Shown here: piece by piece, positions 19,642-28,943 of the stretch | Position numbering within the stretch: position 1 is the first letter of the stretch | Layout of the letters: every line of letters starts with the position of its first letter | Assembly (NCBI GenBank): GCA_963739005.1 | Contig: CAVTYQ010000007.1 | Location: 930,001 to 994,000 of the forward strand | Direction of reading: 5' to 3' | DNA from: DASWJZ01 sp963739005 | GTDB taxonomy: Bacteria > Pseudomonadota > Alphaproteobacteria > Rhizobiales > Afifellaceae | DNA: 64,000 nucleotides | Position numbers and translations under genes: made by a program | Notes under the pieces: model-generated | What the model was told of the DNA's origin: nothing | Database searches by the model: none | The model's input: the letters and a program-made list of their open reading frames with translations, nothing else

Positions 19642-20667
19642 TTAGAGGACCGGGATGTTCTCGCGAAAGACGATGCGCGGCTCGATGTTCTTCAACGACG
19701 GCAGTGGCGTGCTTGCAGCGATCGATCCGAGCAGCCGGATGACGGCCTGCTCACCGATCAGGCGCGCGTTCTGGTCGATCACAACGTCGATAAGATCCTC
19801 CGCCAGCCAGGATCGCGTACCGTCCGTCAGGTCGTGCATGATCACGAACGGGCGCGGTATAAGCGCTGCGGCCAGGAGCGCCTCGGCGATGCCGGTTCTC
19901 CCTGCGCCCAGGCAATAGATCCCGGCGAGGTCTGCGGAGGTGCGCAGAAGGTTCGCCATCGCTGGACGGGACCGCTCGCTGTCTTCACCCGTCTCGACAG
20001 CCGGCAGGATCGACAAGCCCGGAAACTGCTCTTCGAGTAGCGACCTGAATCCGTATTCCCGCTGCTGGTGTCCGTGAAATGTTCGTGAGCCGAGGAACAG
20101 GCCGACAGACCCCGTCGAAGCACCGGCCATCAGCCCCATGATCAGCGCCGCGGTGCGGCCGGCGACGACGTTGTCGATGCCGACATAAGCGGAGCGCGGT
20201 GTCGAGAGCACGTCGGATGCGATCGTCACCACCCGCACGCCGGCTTCGCATAGGCGGGAGATCGCGTGCCGGGTCTTCGGATGATCGATAGTGATCAGTC
20301 CGACTCCGTTCGTATGCAGGGGAATGCTCTCGAGTGCCGGCACGAGAGCATCGGGCCCGATCCCGTCGAGCGCGGTGATGTTGCAGGACGCGACCGGCGG
20401 CAGGGACGACGCGAACTCCGTGATACTTCGCGCCACGTCGCGCATGAACATGTTGCGGCCGAACGGAATGAAGAACTCGAGGTGTGCGGGCCGCGACGGC
20501 ATCGGAACTGTGCCCTCGAGCGGGAGATAGCCGAGCTCCTTTGCGGCCCGGAGCACGCGCTGGCGGCTCGCGGCGCTGACTCCGCCGCGGCCGTTCAGCG
20601 CTCTGTCGACGGTGGCGGTGGAGACGCTCGCCTTGCGCGCGATGTCGGAGATCGTCGCCTTTCGCAT
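19642..20667 (-). CDS. LacI-family transcriptional regulator
   Basis: This is a ligand-responsive repressor of a sugar-type operon. The 341-residue protein has the N-terminal LacI helix-turn-helix (MRKATISDIARKASVSTATV, DRALNGRGGVS) and hinge (RQRVLRAAKELGYLP), then a periplasmic-binding-protein-like sensor domain (about 60-335). It is divergent from the moc-like operon, with a strong inverted repeat (20708-20730) between its start and the operon. By position it should repress the operon and itself and respond to the operon's substrate or an intermediate. The ligand cannot be read from the sequence. Confidence 0.9.
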   Translation of the reverse strand: MRKATISDIARKASVSTATVDRALNGRGGVSAASRQRVLRAAKELGYLPLEGTVPMPSRPAHLEFFIPFGRNMFMRDVARSITEFASSLPPVASCNITALDGIGPDALVPALESIPLHTNGVGLITIDHPKTRHAISRLCEAGVRVVTIASDVLSTPRSAYVGIDNVVAGRTAALIMGLMAGASTGSVGLFLGSRTFHGHQQREYGFRSLLEEQFPGLSILPAVETGEDSERSRPAMANLLRTSADLAGIYCLGAGRTGIAEALLAAALIPRPFVIMHDLTDGTRSWLAEDLIDVVIDQNARLIGEQAVIRLLGSIAASTPLPSLKNIEPRIVFRENIPVL

Positions 20668-20707
20668 GGCGGCCCTTGTCGCTGTGCTCCGGTTTTCGCC
20701 GGCACCC

Positions 20708-20730
20708 TACATCAGGCGCGCGCTGATGTA
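20708..20730. promoter_or_regulatory. probable LacI-type operator
   Basis: TACATCAG and CTGATGTA form perfect 8-bp inverted arms around a 7-base GC-only spacer, 40 bp upstream of the LacI regulator start. A related half site CTGATGT occurs at about 20823-20829. Palindromes of this size next to a divergent LacI gene are the normal binding site for the repressor. The rest of the 20668-20982 interval shows no other feature I can support. Confidence 0.6.
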
Positions 20731-20982
20731 ATGACATCGGCCGCGCCGACGGCGACGGAAGCGCCGCAGTGCAGCAAACCCGCTAAAGTCGCGGAACTCA
20801 GGGCGCTGCGGTCGAGCCGTCGGCTGATGTGATCTGATGGGATTTTGGCTTGTCCGGAACGGCCCGATCCAGAATGATCACAGGCGAGCGCGCTCACGGC
20901 TCCCGCGACGGGTTTCGAGATCGGGATCACCCGAACCCGTGGTCTGCATCTAGCGGGGGTTTTGCGCGCCGGGAGGAACAAC

Positions 20983-21123
20983 ATGGCGGCGTGCCAAGAA
21001 GCGAGGCGCCGCGCCGGCTTGCCTCGATCGGGCGCGCCGGGCGCAAGGGGCGCCGGCCAATTTTCCTGCAAAGCAGGATCGGCCCGTCAGCCGACGCAAA
21101 CAAGTGCGGTTCTGAGCCGATGA
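20983..21123 (+). CDS. 46-residue upstream ORF coupled to the mocD-like gene
   Basis: ATG at 20983 is preceded by GGGAGGA with a 5-base spacer, the best ribosome site in this region. The frame runs 46 codons, giving an Arg/Ala/Gly-rich peptide (MAACQEARRRAGLPRSG...), and ends in CGATGA so that its stop overlaps the ATG of the next gene (21120). The downstream gene itself has only a weak GAG upstream, so the short ORF may exist to deliver ribosomes by coupling. No homology is recognised and the peptide may have no function of its own. It could also be a chance frame. Confidence 0.45.
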   Translation: MAACQEARRRAGLPRSGAPGARGAGQFSCKAGSARQPTQTSAVLSR

Positions 21124-22265
21124 GCGCAACGCTCTACGCCGGCTCCGCCGAGGCGCCACCATCTCCCCGCGCCTGCGACTATTCGCTTACCGGCGCGTCA
21201 GCCCGGCATGCCATCGAAGCGGGGCTCGTCGCCGCCGATTGGTACCACACCGACGTGCCGCGCAAGGTGATGAAGGGGCTGATGCAGCGAAGGGACTCCA
21301 TCGCGATGCGGGATACGATCCTCTGGATCGTGCTGCACGTGGCGTTCGCCGCCGGCGGCATCTGGTTCTGGGGATCCTGGTGGTCGGTTCCGTTCTGGCT
21401 GGCCTACAGCGTGCTATACGGCTCGGCCTGCGACTCGCGTTGGCACGAATGCGGGCACGGCACCGCCTTCCGCACGCCCTGGATGAACGACGTCGTCTAC
21501 CACATCGCCTCCTTCCAGGTGATGCGGAACCCGGTGAACTGGCGCTGGAGCCACGCGCGTCACCACACCGACACCATCATCGTTGGCCGCGATGCCGAGA
21601 TCGCCTGGATGCATCCGATCAGGCTCGGCCTGAAGGCGCTCGCCTATGTCGGCCTGATCGAGGCGTGGCAGTCGCTAAAGACGCTCGCACGCAACGCCGC
21701 CGGCCGGCTTTCGCCCGACGAGATGGATTACATCCCGGAGTCCGAATGGCCGAAGGCGATCTTTTGGGCGCGCATCCACATGGCGCTCTACGCCGTGACC
21801 GCGCTCGTCGTCGTCGGCATGCTCCTCGCCGACATGGGCTGGAAGGCGCTGATCCCGATCCTCCTGATCGGCGGCCCGCGCGTCTACGGCTGCTGGCACA
21901 TGGTGATGACCGGGCTCTTGCAGCACGGAGGACTCGCCGAGGACGTCCTCGACCACCGGCTCAACTCGCGTACCGTCTACATGAACCCGGTCACCCGCTG
22001 GCTCTACTGGAACATGAACTACCACGTCGAGCACCACATGTTCCCGATGGTGCCCTATTACGCGCTGCCCAAGCTGCACGAGGTGATCAAGCACGATCTG
22101 CCGACGCCGGACCCCTCGATCTGGGCCGCGTACAGAAGAATGTTCGGCGCGGTCATGCGCCAGCGCCACGATCCCACCTACTACGATCGGCGCGAGCTGC
22201 CCCCCACTGCCCGCCCCTATCGCGAGGACCTTCACACGGCGATTCCGGAAAGGGCGCAGGCATGA
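21120..22265 (+). CDS. membrane di-iron oxygenase, fatty-acid-desaturase family (MocD-like)
   Basis: This membrane oxygenase of the desaturase/hydroxylase superfamily resembles MocD of rhizopine catabolism. The 381-residue product has the three histidine boxes HECGH (109-113), HARHH (145-149) and HVEHH (302-306) that bind the di-iron centre, and hydrophobic helices around residues 65-105 and 215-255. ATG 21120 is favoured because the protein begins before the conserved DWYHTDVPRKVMK segment and overlaps the end of the short upstream ORF. A Rieske ferredoxin gene (27217-27531) in the same operon is the obvious electron donor; no reductase is present in the cluster. Substrate unknown: a hydroxylation or demethylation of the transported compound is inferred, not shown. 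Confidence 0.85.
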   Translation: MSATLYAGSAEAPPSPRACDYSLTGASARHAIEAGLVAADWYHTDVPRKVMKGLMQRRDSIAMRDTILWIVLHVAFAAGGIWFWGSWWSVPFWLAYSVLYGSACDSRWHECGHGTAFRTPWMNDVVYHIASFQVMRNPVNWRWSHARHHTDTIIVGRDAEIAWMHPIRLGLKALAYVGLIEAWQSLKTLARNAAGRLSPDEMDYIPESEWPKAIFWARIHMALYAVTALVVVGMLLADMGWKALIPILLIGGPRVYGCWHMVMTGLLQHGGLAEDVLDHRLNSRTVYMNPVTRWLYWNMNYHVEHHMFPMVPYYALPKLHEVIKHDLPTPDPSIWAAYRRMFGAVMRQRHDPTYYDRRELPPTARPYREDLHTAIPERAQA

Positions 22266-23125
22266 ACGCGCCCTCCACGGTCGCGGGCAATCCGGTGCCG
22301 GCCGGCGGGCTCAAAGGCACCCGACCGGCAAGAAAGAGACAGACGGTCGCGGACCTCCGCGCGCTGAAGGGAAAGCGGCAGCTCACCATGCTCCGCTATT
22401 TCAGCCTCGACGAGGCCGCGGCGGCCGAAGCCGTGGGCATCGACATCGCCTCGGTTCCGGCCGAGGTGGTGCTCCATCCCCGCTATCGCGACGTCGCGCC
22501 GTCGGTCTTCTCGATGACCGGCATGACGCATCTCGAGTCGGGAACACCGGAAGACTACCTGCGCTGGTCGGGCGACGCGTTGAACCGCGGCGCTGACGCG
22601 CTCTACTGCTCGGGCTCGCTCAAGACCGTCGAGTACCTCGCCCGCGAGTACATCCCGGTGGTCGGCCACGTGGGACTTGTCCCCGCGCGCGCCACCTGGA
22701 CGGGTGGCTTTCGCGCCGTCGCCAAGACCGCCGACGAAGCCCTGCGGCTCTTTCAGGAAGTCAAAGCCTACGAGAGCGCCGGCGCCATCGCGGTCGAAAT
22801 CGAGGTAGTTCCGGTCGAAGTCGCGAGTGAGATCAGCAAACGCGTCAACATCCTTCTCTGGTCGATGGGCGCGGGCACCGGCTGCGACGCCCAATATCTC
22901 TTCGCCAACGACATGCTCGGCTACACCGATGGGCATGTCCCTCGTCACGCCAAGATCTATCGCGATTTCCGCGTAGAGTTTGCAAGGCTGCAGGAGGAGC
23001 GGATCGCGGCCTTCAGGGAATACGTCGCGGACGTCGAAAGCGGCGCTTATCCCGAAGACCGGCATCTCGTGCACATGCCCACAGCGGAACTCAACAAGTT
23101 CCTCGACGGAATCGGCCGGGCATGA
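22262..23125 (+). CDS. PanB-like (ketopantoate hydroxymethyltransferase fold) protein lacking metal ligands
   Basis: The 287-residue protein shares the PanB TIM-barrel pattern (TVADLRALKGKRQLTML, VVGHVGLVP, IEVVPVEVA, GAGTGCDAQYLF, GYTDGHVPRHAKIY, YVADVESGAYPEDRH). Against E. coli PanB the metal-binding VGDS is replaced by SVPAEV, the ADLPF aspartate is missing (VFSMTGMTH), and the KIEGG lysine region reads YCSGSLKT; the later catalytic glutamate (E in EVVPVE) remains. It is therefore unlikely to make ketopantoate and probably performs another aldol-type or lyase reaction in this pathway. ATG 22262 overlaps the desaturase stop (ATGA). A 207-bp gap separates it from the binding-protein gene. 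Confidence 0.75.
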   Translation: MNAPSTVAGNPVPAGGLKGTRPARKRQTVADLRALKGKRQLTMLRYFSLDEAAAAEAVGIDIASVPAEVVLHPRYRDVAPSVFSMTGMTHLESGTPEDYLRWSGDALNRGADALYCSGSLKTVEYLAREYIPVVGHVGLVPARATWTGGFRAVAKTADEALRLFQEVKAYESAGAIAVEIEVVPVEVASEISKRVNILLWSMGAGTGCDAQYLFANDMLGYTDGHVPRHAKIYRDFRVEFARLQEERIAAFREYVADVESGAYPEDRHLVHMPTAELNKFLDGIGRA

Positions 23126-23332
23126 CCGGCTGGTGGCATCGAACGCGCCACGCGCCGGTGCTCCGACAGCTTTTTCGCAGCGCAGTCCGCTCCGCATCAC
23201 CGATGGCGAGCAAGGGCGTTCCGTGGGCGCGCCCGCCCGTGCCGCCGCCTACGACCTGACGGCAATGATGCCGCCGAAAGGGGCGCCCGCCGCTACAGAC
23301 GAACAATGATTTGCGTGCAACTGGAGGAAACC

Positions 23333-24277
23333 ATGATGTTGAGACGTACGTTCCTGAGCGCCGTCGCGGTGCTCGCCTTGAGTTCGGGGGTAGCCTTCTC
23401 CCAGGCGGCCGCCGCGAAGACCTTCTACTGGATCTCGCACGGCGGCCCGGCGGACCCGGTCTGGACCTACTTCCTGCAGGGCGCCGAGGCGTGGGCCAAG
23501 GAGACCGGCAACACGGTCAACACCTCGTTCCACTCGGGCGATGTCCCAAGCCAGCAGGAGGCGGTGCGCGCCGCCATCGCCGCGCACGCCGACGGCATCT
23601 GCTCGACCAGCCCCGACCCGGGTTCGATGGTGGACGTAGTGAAGGAAGCCCGCGACGCCGGCATTCCGATCGTCAACTTCAACACGCCTGACTCTGCGCC
23701 GAACTGGAACGCCTATGTCGGCGGCGACCTGCAGTATGTGGGCCGCACCTGGGCGCAGTACCTCGTCGACCACAACCTCGTGAAGAAGGGCGACTTCGTC
23801 TGGATGCCGGTCGAGGTCCCCGGCGCCTCCTACGGCGTCGAGGAGGAGAAGGCAATCAAGCAGGGGTTCGAGCCGCTCGGCATCACCTACGAAGTCACTG
23901 ACGCCACGCTGGACCAAGCCGAGGTCATCACCCGTATGACTGACTACATCACCGCCAACCGCGATAAGATCAAGGCGATGATCGGTCTTGGCGACATGGT
24001 CACCGGCTCGGTCAAGCGGGTCTGGGACCAGGCCGGCGTGAAGCCCGGTGAGATCCCGGTGGTCGGCTGGGGCAACTCGCTCGACACGACGAAGGAAGTG
24101 ATGGACGGCTACGTCAACGCCGGCATGTGGCAGGACCCGCAGGCGACGTCCTACATGTGCCTCTCGGCGCTCTTGATGGAGACCGACGGCATCCCCATCG
24201 GCTTCAACATCATCACCGGCGCGCTCTACGAGAAGGACAAGGCGCCGGTCTACGATAAGATCATGGGCGGCAAGTAG
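23333..24277 (+). CDS. periplasmic sugar-type ABC binding protein (MocB/RbsB-like)
   Basis: This is the periplasmic receptor for an ABC importer of the ribose/inositol class. The 314-residue product has a signal peptide (MMLRRTFLSAVAVLALSSGV, cut near AFSQA) followed by a type I periplasmic-binding fold (KTFYWISHGGPADPVWTYFL, ICSTSPDPGSMVDVV, GIPIVNFNTPDS, PVVGWGNSLDTTKE). GGAGG sits 5 bases before ATG 23333. Operon context with a permease, an ATPase and Moc-type enzymes suggests the ligand is a polyol, inositol derivative or modified sugar, but the sequence does not define it. A GC hairpin with a T-run follows the gene and probably keeps its expression above that of the permease. Confidence 0.9.
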   Translation: MMLRRTFLSAVAVLALSSGVAFSQAAAAKTFYWISHGGPADPVWTYFLQGAEAWAKETGNTVNTSFHSGDVPSQQEAVRAAIAAHADGICSTSPDPGSMVDVVKEARDAGIPIVNFNTPDSAPNWNAYVGGDLQYVGRTWAQYLVDHNLVKKGDFVWMPVEVPGASYGVEEEKAIKQGFEPLGITYEVTDATLDQAEVITRMTDYITANRDKIKAMIGLGDMVTGSVKRVWDQAGVKPGEIPVVGWGNSLDTTKEVMDGYVNAGMWQDPQATSYMCLSALLMETDGIPIGFNIITGALYEKDKAPVYDKIMGGK

Positions 24278-24288
24278 GGTTCCTCCCG

Positions 24289-24322
24289 CGGCGTCCGTAG
24301 TCCTCCGGGGCCGCGGACGCCG
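24289..24322 (+). terminator. intercistronic hairpin after the binding-protein gene
   Basis: CGGCGTCCG and CGGACGCCG form a perfect 9-bp stem with a 16-base loop, followed by TTTTAT. It lies 12 bases after the binding-protein stop and 23 bases before the permease start. Such hairpins protect the upstream mRNA or partially terminate, giving more binding protein than permease. Confidence 0.6.
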
Positions 24323-24345
24323 TTTTATCACAGGCCAATAGAGTC

Positions 24346-25371
24346 ATGACCGAGCAAAGCTCCGAGGCGTTGACCGGGACGCCGCTCGCAAGACCGAGCT
24401 TCGTGCGGGCTTTCATCGCCAAGCCCGAGTTCGGGCCGCTGGTGCTGCTCGTCGTGATGCTGACGGTGTTCACAACGATCAACCCGGCCTTCCTGTCGCT
24501 CGTCAACATCGGCAACGCGCTGACGTTCACGGTCGAGCTCGGCCTGATCGCGCTCGCGATGACGCTCCTGATGACCGCGGGCGAGTTCGACCTCTCGGTC
24601 GGCTCGCTCTTCGGATTCACGCCCGTCGTGATGTGGGCGTTCTTCAATTCCGGCACGATGCCGTTGCCGCTCGCCTTCCTGGTCGCGCTCGTCATCGCCC
24701 TCGGGATCGGACTCGTCAGCGGCCTCTTCGTGACGCGTCTCAGCATCCCGTCCTTTCTGGTGACGCTTGGAATGCTGCTCGTCGTCCGCGGCAGCGCGCT
24801 CTGGCTGACCAGCGGATTCCCGCAGCGCACGTGGGACGCCGGCAACCATTGGCTCGCCGCGGCGCTCGTGGGCGATTTCTACATCGGGGGACTGCGCATC
24901 TACATGAGCCTGATCTGGTTCGTGCTGCTCGCGATCGCATTCCACTATGTTCTGATCAGCACCCGGTTCGGCAACTGGATCCAGGCGACCGGCGGCAACG
25001 CGGGCGCGGCGCGCAACCGCGGCGTTCCGATCCAACGAGTCAAGGTAATCCTGTTCATGCTTTCGGCCTTCATGGCAGGGCTCGCCGGAGTCATTTCGTC
25101 GATCCGCGTCTCCGCCGCCAATCCCAACTCCGGCATGGGCTACGAGCTCGAGGTCATCGCCATGGTGGTGATCGGCGGCACGGTGCTGACCGGCGGCCGC
25201 GGCACCATCATCGGCACCGTGCTCGGCGTGCTGATCCTGCGGCTGATGCGCAACGGCATCGTGCTGATCGGCGTGCCCGGCCTCGCCTACAACATCTTCA
25301 TCGGCGCGATCATCCTGGGGATGATGGCCCTCCACGCCGGCCTCGAGCGCCGACACAACAGGGGGACGTGA
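24346..25371 (+). CDS. sugar ABC transporter permease (RbsC-like)
   Basis: This inner-membrane permease of the ribose/xylose (BPD_transp_2) class has 341 residues and about ten hydrophobic helices. Diagnostic stretches are LGLIALAMTLLMTAGEFDLSVGS (the conserved GEFDLSVGS loop), SIPSFLVTLGMLLVVRG, GGNAGAARNRGVP (contact with the ATPase) and IGGTVLTGGRGTIIGTVLGVL. It starts at ATG 24346 after the intercistronic hairpin and ends one base before the ATPase gene. It works with the upstream binding protein and the downstream ATPase. Confidence 0.92.
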   Translation: MTEQSSEALTGTPLARPSFVRAFIAKPEFGPLVLLVVMLTVFTTINPAFLSLVNIGNALTFTVELGLIALAMTLLMTAGEFDLSVGSLFGFTPVVMWAFFNSGTMPLPLAFLVALVIALGIGLVSGLFVTRLSIPSFLVTLGMLLVVRGSALWLTSGFPQRTWDAGNHWLAAALVGDFYIGGLRIYMSLIWFVLLAIAFHYVLISTRFGNWIQATGGNAGAARNRGVPIQRVKVILFMLSAFMAGLAGVISSIRVSAANPNSGMGYELEVIAMVVIGGTVLTGGRGTIIGTVLGVLILRLMRNGIVLIGVPGLAYNIFIGAIILGMMALHAGLERRHNRGT

Positions 25372-25372
25372 C

Positions 25373-26133
<761 letters not shown>

Positions 26134-26137
<4 letters not shown>

Positions 26138-27183
26138 TCGAGGTCCGCGCCGCCGGGATCGTATTCGGCTTCGAACAGGGCACTGGCCTTCTCGACGGCT
26201 TCACGGTCGACGACCAGGGACGCACGATCGCGCCCCTGCATCGCGCGCCCTGGGTCGGAACTGGCGAAGCGATGCCGGTGGACGAGGCGCCACTCATGGC
26301 CAAGCTCGGCGGCGACTTCTTCTGCGCCCCTTTCGCGGACCGCGTGGAAGGCTCACCCTTCCATGGGTGGCCGCCCAATTCTCCCTGGACGATCGTCGCG
26401 CAGGAAGGCGGGTTGATCCGCGCCGTGCTCGAACGGCCGGTCCGCGGCGCCACCCTGGTGAAGGAACTGTCCGTCGAGGACGGCCATCCCTTCGTCTATC
26501 AGCGCCATGTCTTCGTCGGGGGGCGCGGCCGGATCACCGTCGCCAACCACGCCAACGTCTCGGTGGCGAACGGGGCGCTGATCCGCACGTCGCGGAAGTC
26601 CGTCTGGGAGACGCCGAAGAGCCCGCAGGAGAGCGACCCTGCGCGCGGCCGCTCCGCGCTGATCTCTCCGGCGCAATCTCAGGACCCGCGCCGGTTCCCC
26701 GGCAGGGACGGCCCCGTCGATCTGACCCGCTACCCTTGGAACCCGCGCCATGAGGACTTCGTGGTCGGTATCGAGGCGCGCGGACATGCCCTCGGGTGGA
26801 CTGCCGTGACGCGGCCTGAAGAGAAGGACCTCTATCTCTCGCTTCGCGACCCGCGACAGCTTCCGATGACGATGCTGTGGCATTCGAACGGCGGGCGCGA
26901 CTATGCGCCCTGGTCCAGCCGGCATTTCGGCTGCCTCGGCGTCGAGGAAGGAGCGGCGGAGCACATGCTCGGAATCTCGAGCGAGGCCGACCTCGCCGGC
27001 CCCGGCGCACTCTCGCTCGACCCATACGGCGTAGCCGAGGTCCGCCACGTCATCGGCGCGATCGGCTGGCCCTCGGGCGAGGCGGTCGCGGAGATCCGCC
27101 AGGACGGCGACGCAATCGAGATTCGCGGCGATGGCGGCGCGCTGCGGCGCGTGCCGTTCCGCGGGAGCTTCCTCACGCCTTGA
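26134..27183 (+). CDS. galactose-mutarotase-like protein
   Basis: The 349-residue protein has the beta-rich character and motifs of the aldose-1-epimerase/galactose-mutarotase superfamily (PLHRAPWVGTGE, GGDFFCAPFADR, SPFHGWPPNSPW, FVYQRHVFVGG). No signal peptide is seen, so it should act in the cytoplasm, possibly interconverting anomers of the imported sugar-like substrate or binding it. The start ATG overlaps the ATPase stop. I cannot assign exact catalytic residues with confidence; family level is all that can be claimed. Confidence 0.65.
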
Positions 27184-27216
27184 GAAGCGAGACGGGAAAC
27201 AGAACGGAAGCCACGC

Positions 27217-27531
27217 ATGAGCAATTGGGTCGACGCCTGCGCCGCCGATGACATCGAGCCGGAAGACGTGATCCGCTTCGATCATGACGGCCGAACTTTC
27301 GCAATCTACCGCAGCCCCGACGACGAGTATTTCGTGACCGACGGCCATTGTACGCACGAGAAGACGCATCTCGCCGATGGTCTGGTGATGGACGACATCA
27401 TTGAATGCCCGAAACACAACGGGCGCTTCAATTACAAGACCGGCGAGGCGCAGGGCGCGCCGGTCTGCGTGAACCTCAGGACCTATCCTGTGAAGCTCGA
27501 CGCCGGCAGGGTTCTCGTCGCGATCGGCTGA
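27217..27531 (+). CDS. Rieske [2Fe-2S] ferredoxin (MocE-like)
   Basis: This 104-residue soluble Rieske ferredoxin carries CTHEKTHL (Cys45, His47) and CPKHNGRF (Cys64, His67), the four cluster ligands with the usual spacing. The overall pattern (VIRFDHDGRTFAIYRSPDDEYFVTDG..., DYLTYPVKL-like end) matches MocE and the small ferredoxins that feed oxygenases. Its partner should be the three-histidine-box oxygenase at 21120-22265 in the same operon. No ferredoxin reductase (MocF) is in the cluster, so reducing power must come from elsewhere. Confidence 0.88.
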   Translation: MSNWVDACAADDIEPEDVIRFDHDGRTFAIYRSPDDEYFVTDGHCTHEKTHLADGLVMDDIIECPKHNGRFNYKTGEAQGAPVCVNLRTYPVKLDAGRVLVAIG

Positions 27532-27545
27532 GAGGTTGGGTCAAA

Positions 27546-27608
27546 ATGGCTGCGAAACGCCGCGTGCTCGGCATCAATTTCGATCACACGGTCGCGCTCG
27601 TCGCATGA
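27546..27608 (+). pseudogene. probable N-terminal remnant of a Gfo/Idh-type oxidoreductase
   Basis: A 20-codon frame reads MAAKRRVLGINFDHTVALVA and ends in GCATGA, whose ATG is the start of the next gene. The first residues (KRRVLGINFDH) resemble the N-terminus of a group of Gfo/Idh/MocA oxidoreductases that begin with ...GINFDHMHMGDLL. The frame then diverges and stops, as expected if the body of such a gene was deleted and the stub now serves as a translational lead-in for 27605. The comparison rests on remembered sequences; chance remains possible. Confidence 0.4.
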
Positions 27609-28726
27609 GCACCGAGCCTGACCTCGACACTTACAGCCTGAAGGCGACGGTCGCCGCGGAGGTCGCCGCGCCGGAGCTTCCCTACCGGCCGCCGATGCCG
27701 CGAGCCTACCGGCCGCGCATCGCGCTCGTTGGCGCCGGCGGCATCTCCGCCGCGCACCTCGATGCCTATCGCACCGCGGGCTTCGACGTCGCCGTCATCT
27801 GCAGCCGGACGCTGGCCAAAGCCGAGGCGCGGCGCGATGCGTACTTTCCCGACGCCGAGGCGACGGACGACGTCGCCGGCACGCTCACTCGTGACGACAT
27901 CGCCGTCGTCGACCTGACGCCGCACCCGGCCGAGCGCCTTGCGCTGATCGAGACGGCGCTCGCCGCCGGCAAGCACGTGCTTTCGCAGAAACCCTTCGTT
28001 CTCGACCTCGACGCCGGCGCGCGGCTCGCCGATCTCGCCGACCGAAAGGGCGTCACGCTCGCCGTCAACCAGAACGGCCGCTGGGCGCCGCATCTTGCCT
28101 GGATGCGCGAGGCCGCGCACGCCGGACTGATCGGCGATCTTCAGTCCTTCCAGATCGGCATCCACTGGGATCACGGATGGATCGCCGGCACGCCGTTCGA
28201 GGCGCTGGACGACCTCATCTTCTACGACTTCGCCATCCACTGGTTCGATTTTCTGTCGAGCCTGATCGGCAGTCGGGCGACCAGCGTCTTCGCGACGACC
28301 ACGATCGGCAAGGGCCAGAGTGTGCGTCCGCCCCTCCTCGCCCAAGCGCTGGTCGGCTTTGACGGCGGCCAGGCGTCGCTCCAATTCGACGGCGCCACGC
28401 GCTTCGGCGCGCAGGACGCCACAATCGTGACCGGCTCCGCCGGAACGCTGACGAGCCGCGGGCCGGACCTCGGCACGCAGGAGGTGACGCTTTCCAACGC
28501 CAGCGGGCTCGCCCGTCCGAAACTTGACGGCACGTGGTTCAACGACGGCTTTCGCGGCGCGATGGGCGCGCTTCTCAGCGCGGTCGAGGACGGCAGGCCA
28601 CCGCCGAACGACGCCCGCGGCAACCTCGATGCGCTGGCGCTCGTCTTCGCCGCTATCGCGTCGGCTCGCCGCGGCTCGCCTGCGGCGCCCGGAAGCGTTC
28701 GCAGTCTCGCGGCCGCGCGCAGCTGA
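27605..28726 (+). CDS. Gfo/Idh/MocA-family NAD(P)-dependent oxidoreductase
   Basis: The 373-residue oxidoreductase has the Rossmann motif RIALVGAGGISAAHLDAY (about residues 38-55), preceded by a roughly 35-residue extension. The family core is DLTPHPAERLALIETALAAG with the catalytic-lysine motif KHVLSQKP, and the C-terminal sheet domain includes FYDFAIHWFDF. Family members oxidise hydroxyls of sugars and inositols with NAD(P). The start ATG at 27605 overlaps the stop of the 20-codon stub. By context it is the MocA-equivalent step of the operon. It is the last clear gene of the cluster. Confidence 0.9.
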   Translation: MSTEPDLDTYSLKATVAAEVAAPELPYRPPMPRAYRPRIALVGAGGISAAHLDAYRTAGFDVAVICSRTLAKAEARRDAYFPDAEATDDVAGTLTRDDIAVVDLTPHPAERLALIETALAAGKHVLSQKPFVLDLDAGARLADLADRKGVTLAVNQNGRWAPHLAWMREAAHAGLIGDLQSFQIGIHWDHGWIAGTPFEALDDLIFYDFAIHWFDFLSSLIGSRATSVFATTTIGKGQSVRPPLLAQALVGFDGGQASLQFDGATRFGAQDATIVTGSAGTLTSRGPDLGTQEVTLSNASGLARPKLDGTWFNDGFRGAMGALLSAVEDGRPPPNDARGNLDALALVFAAIASARRGSPAAPGSVRSLAAARS

Positions 28727-28943
28727 CCGCCGATCCCGCGAGCGGGCACCGTTCAAAAACGAAAGCTCGGGACGGACGTTAGAAGCGCTTCGGGCGGCCG
28801 TCACGAACCGCCGTTGCGACGGCCGGCGCCTCGATGCCCAGCCCGGCGCTCCTGCTGCCGCCGGCCACTTCCTTCAAGCGTCAATCCTCCGTCTTCGATC
28901 GGCCTTAATCCTCGCGCTGAAAGAACGCGGGAGGAGTGCCACA

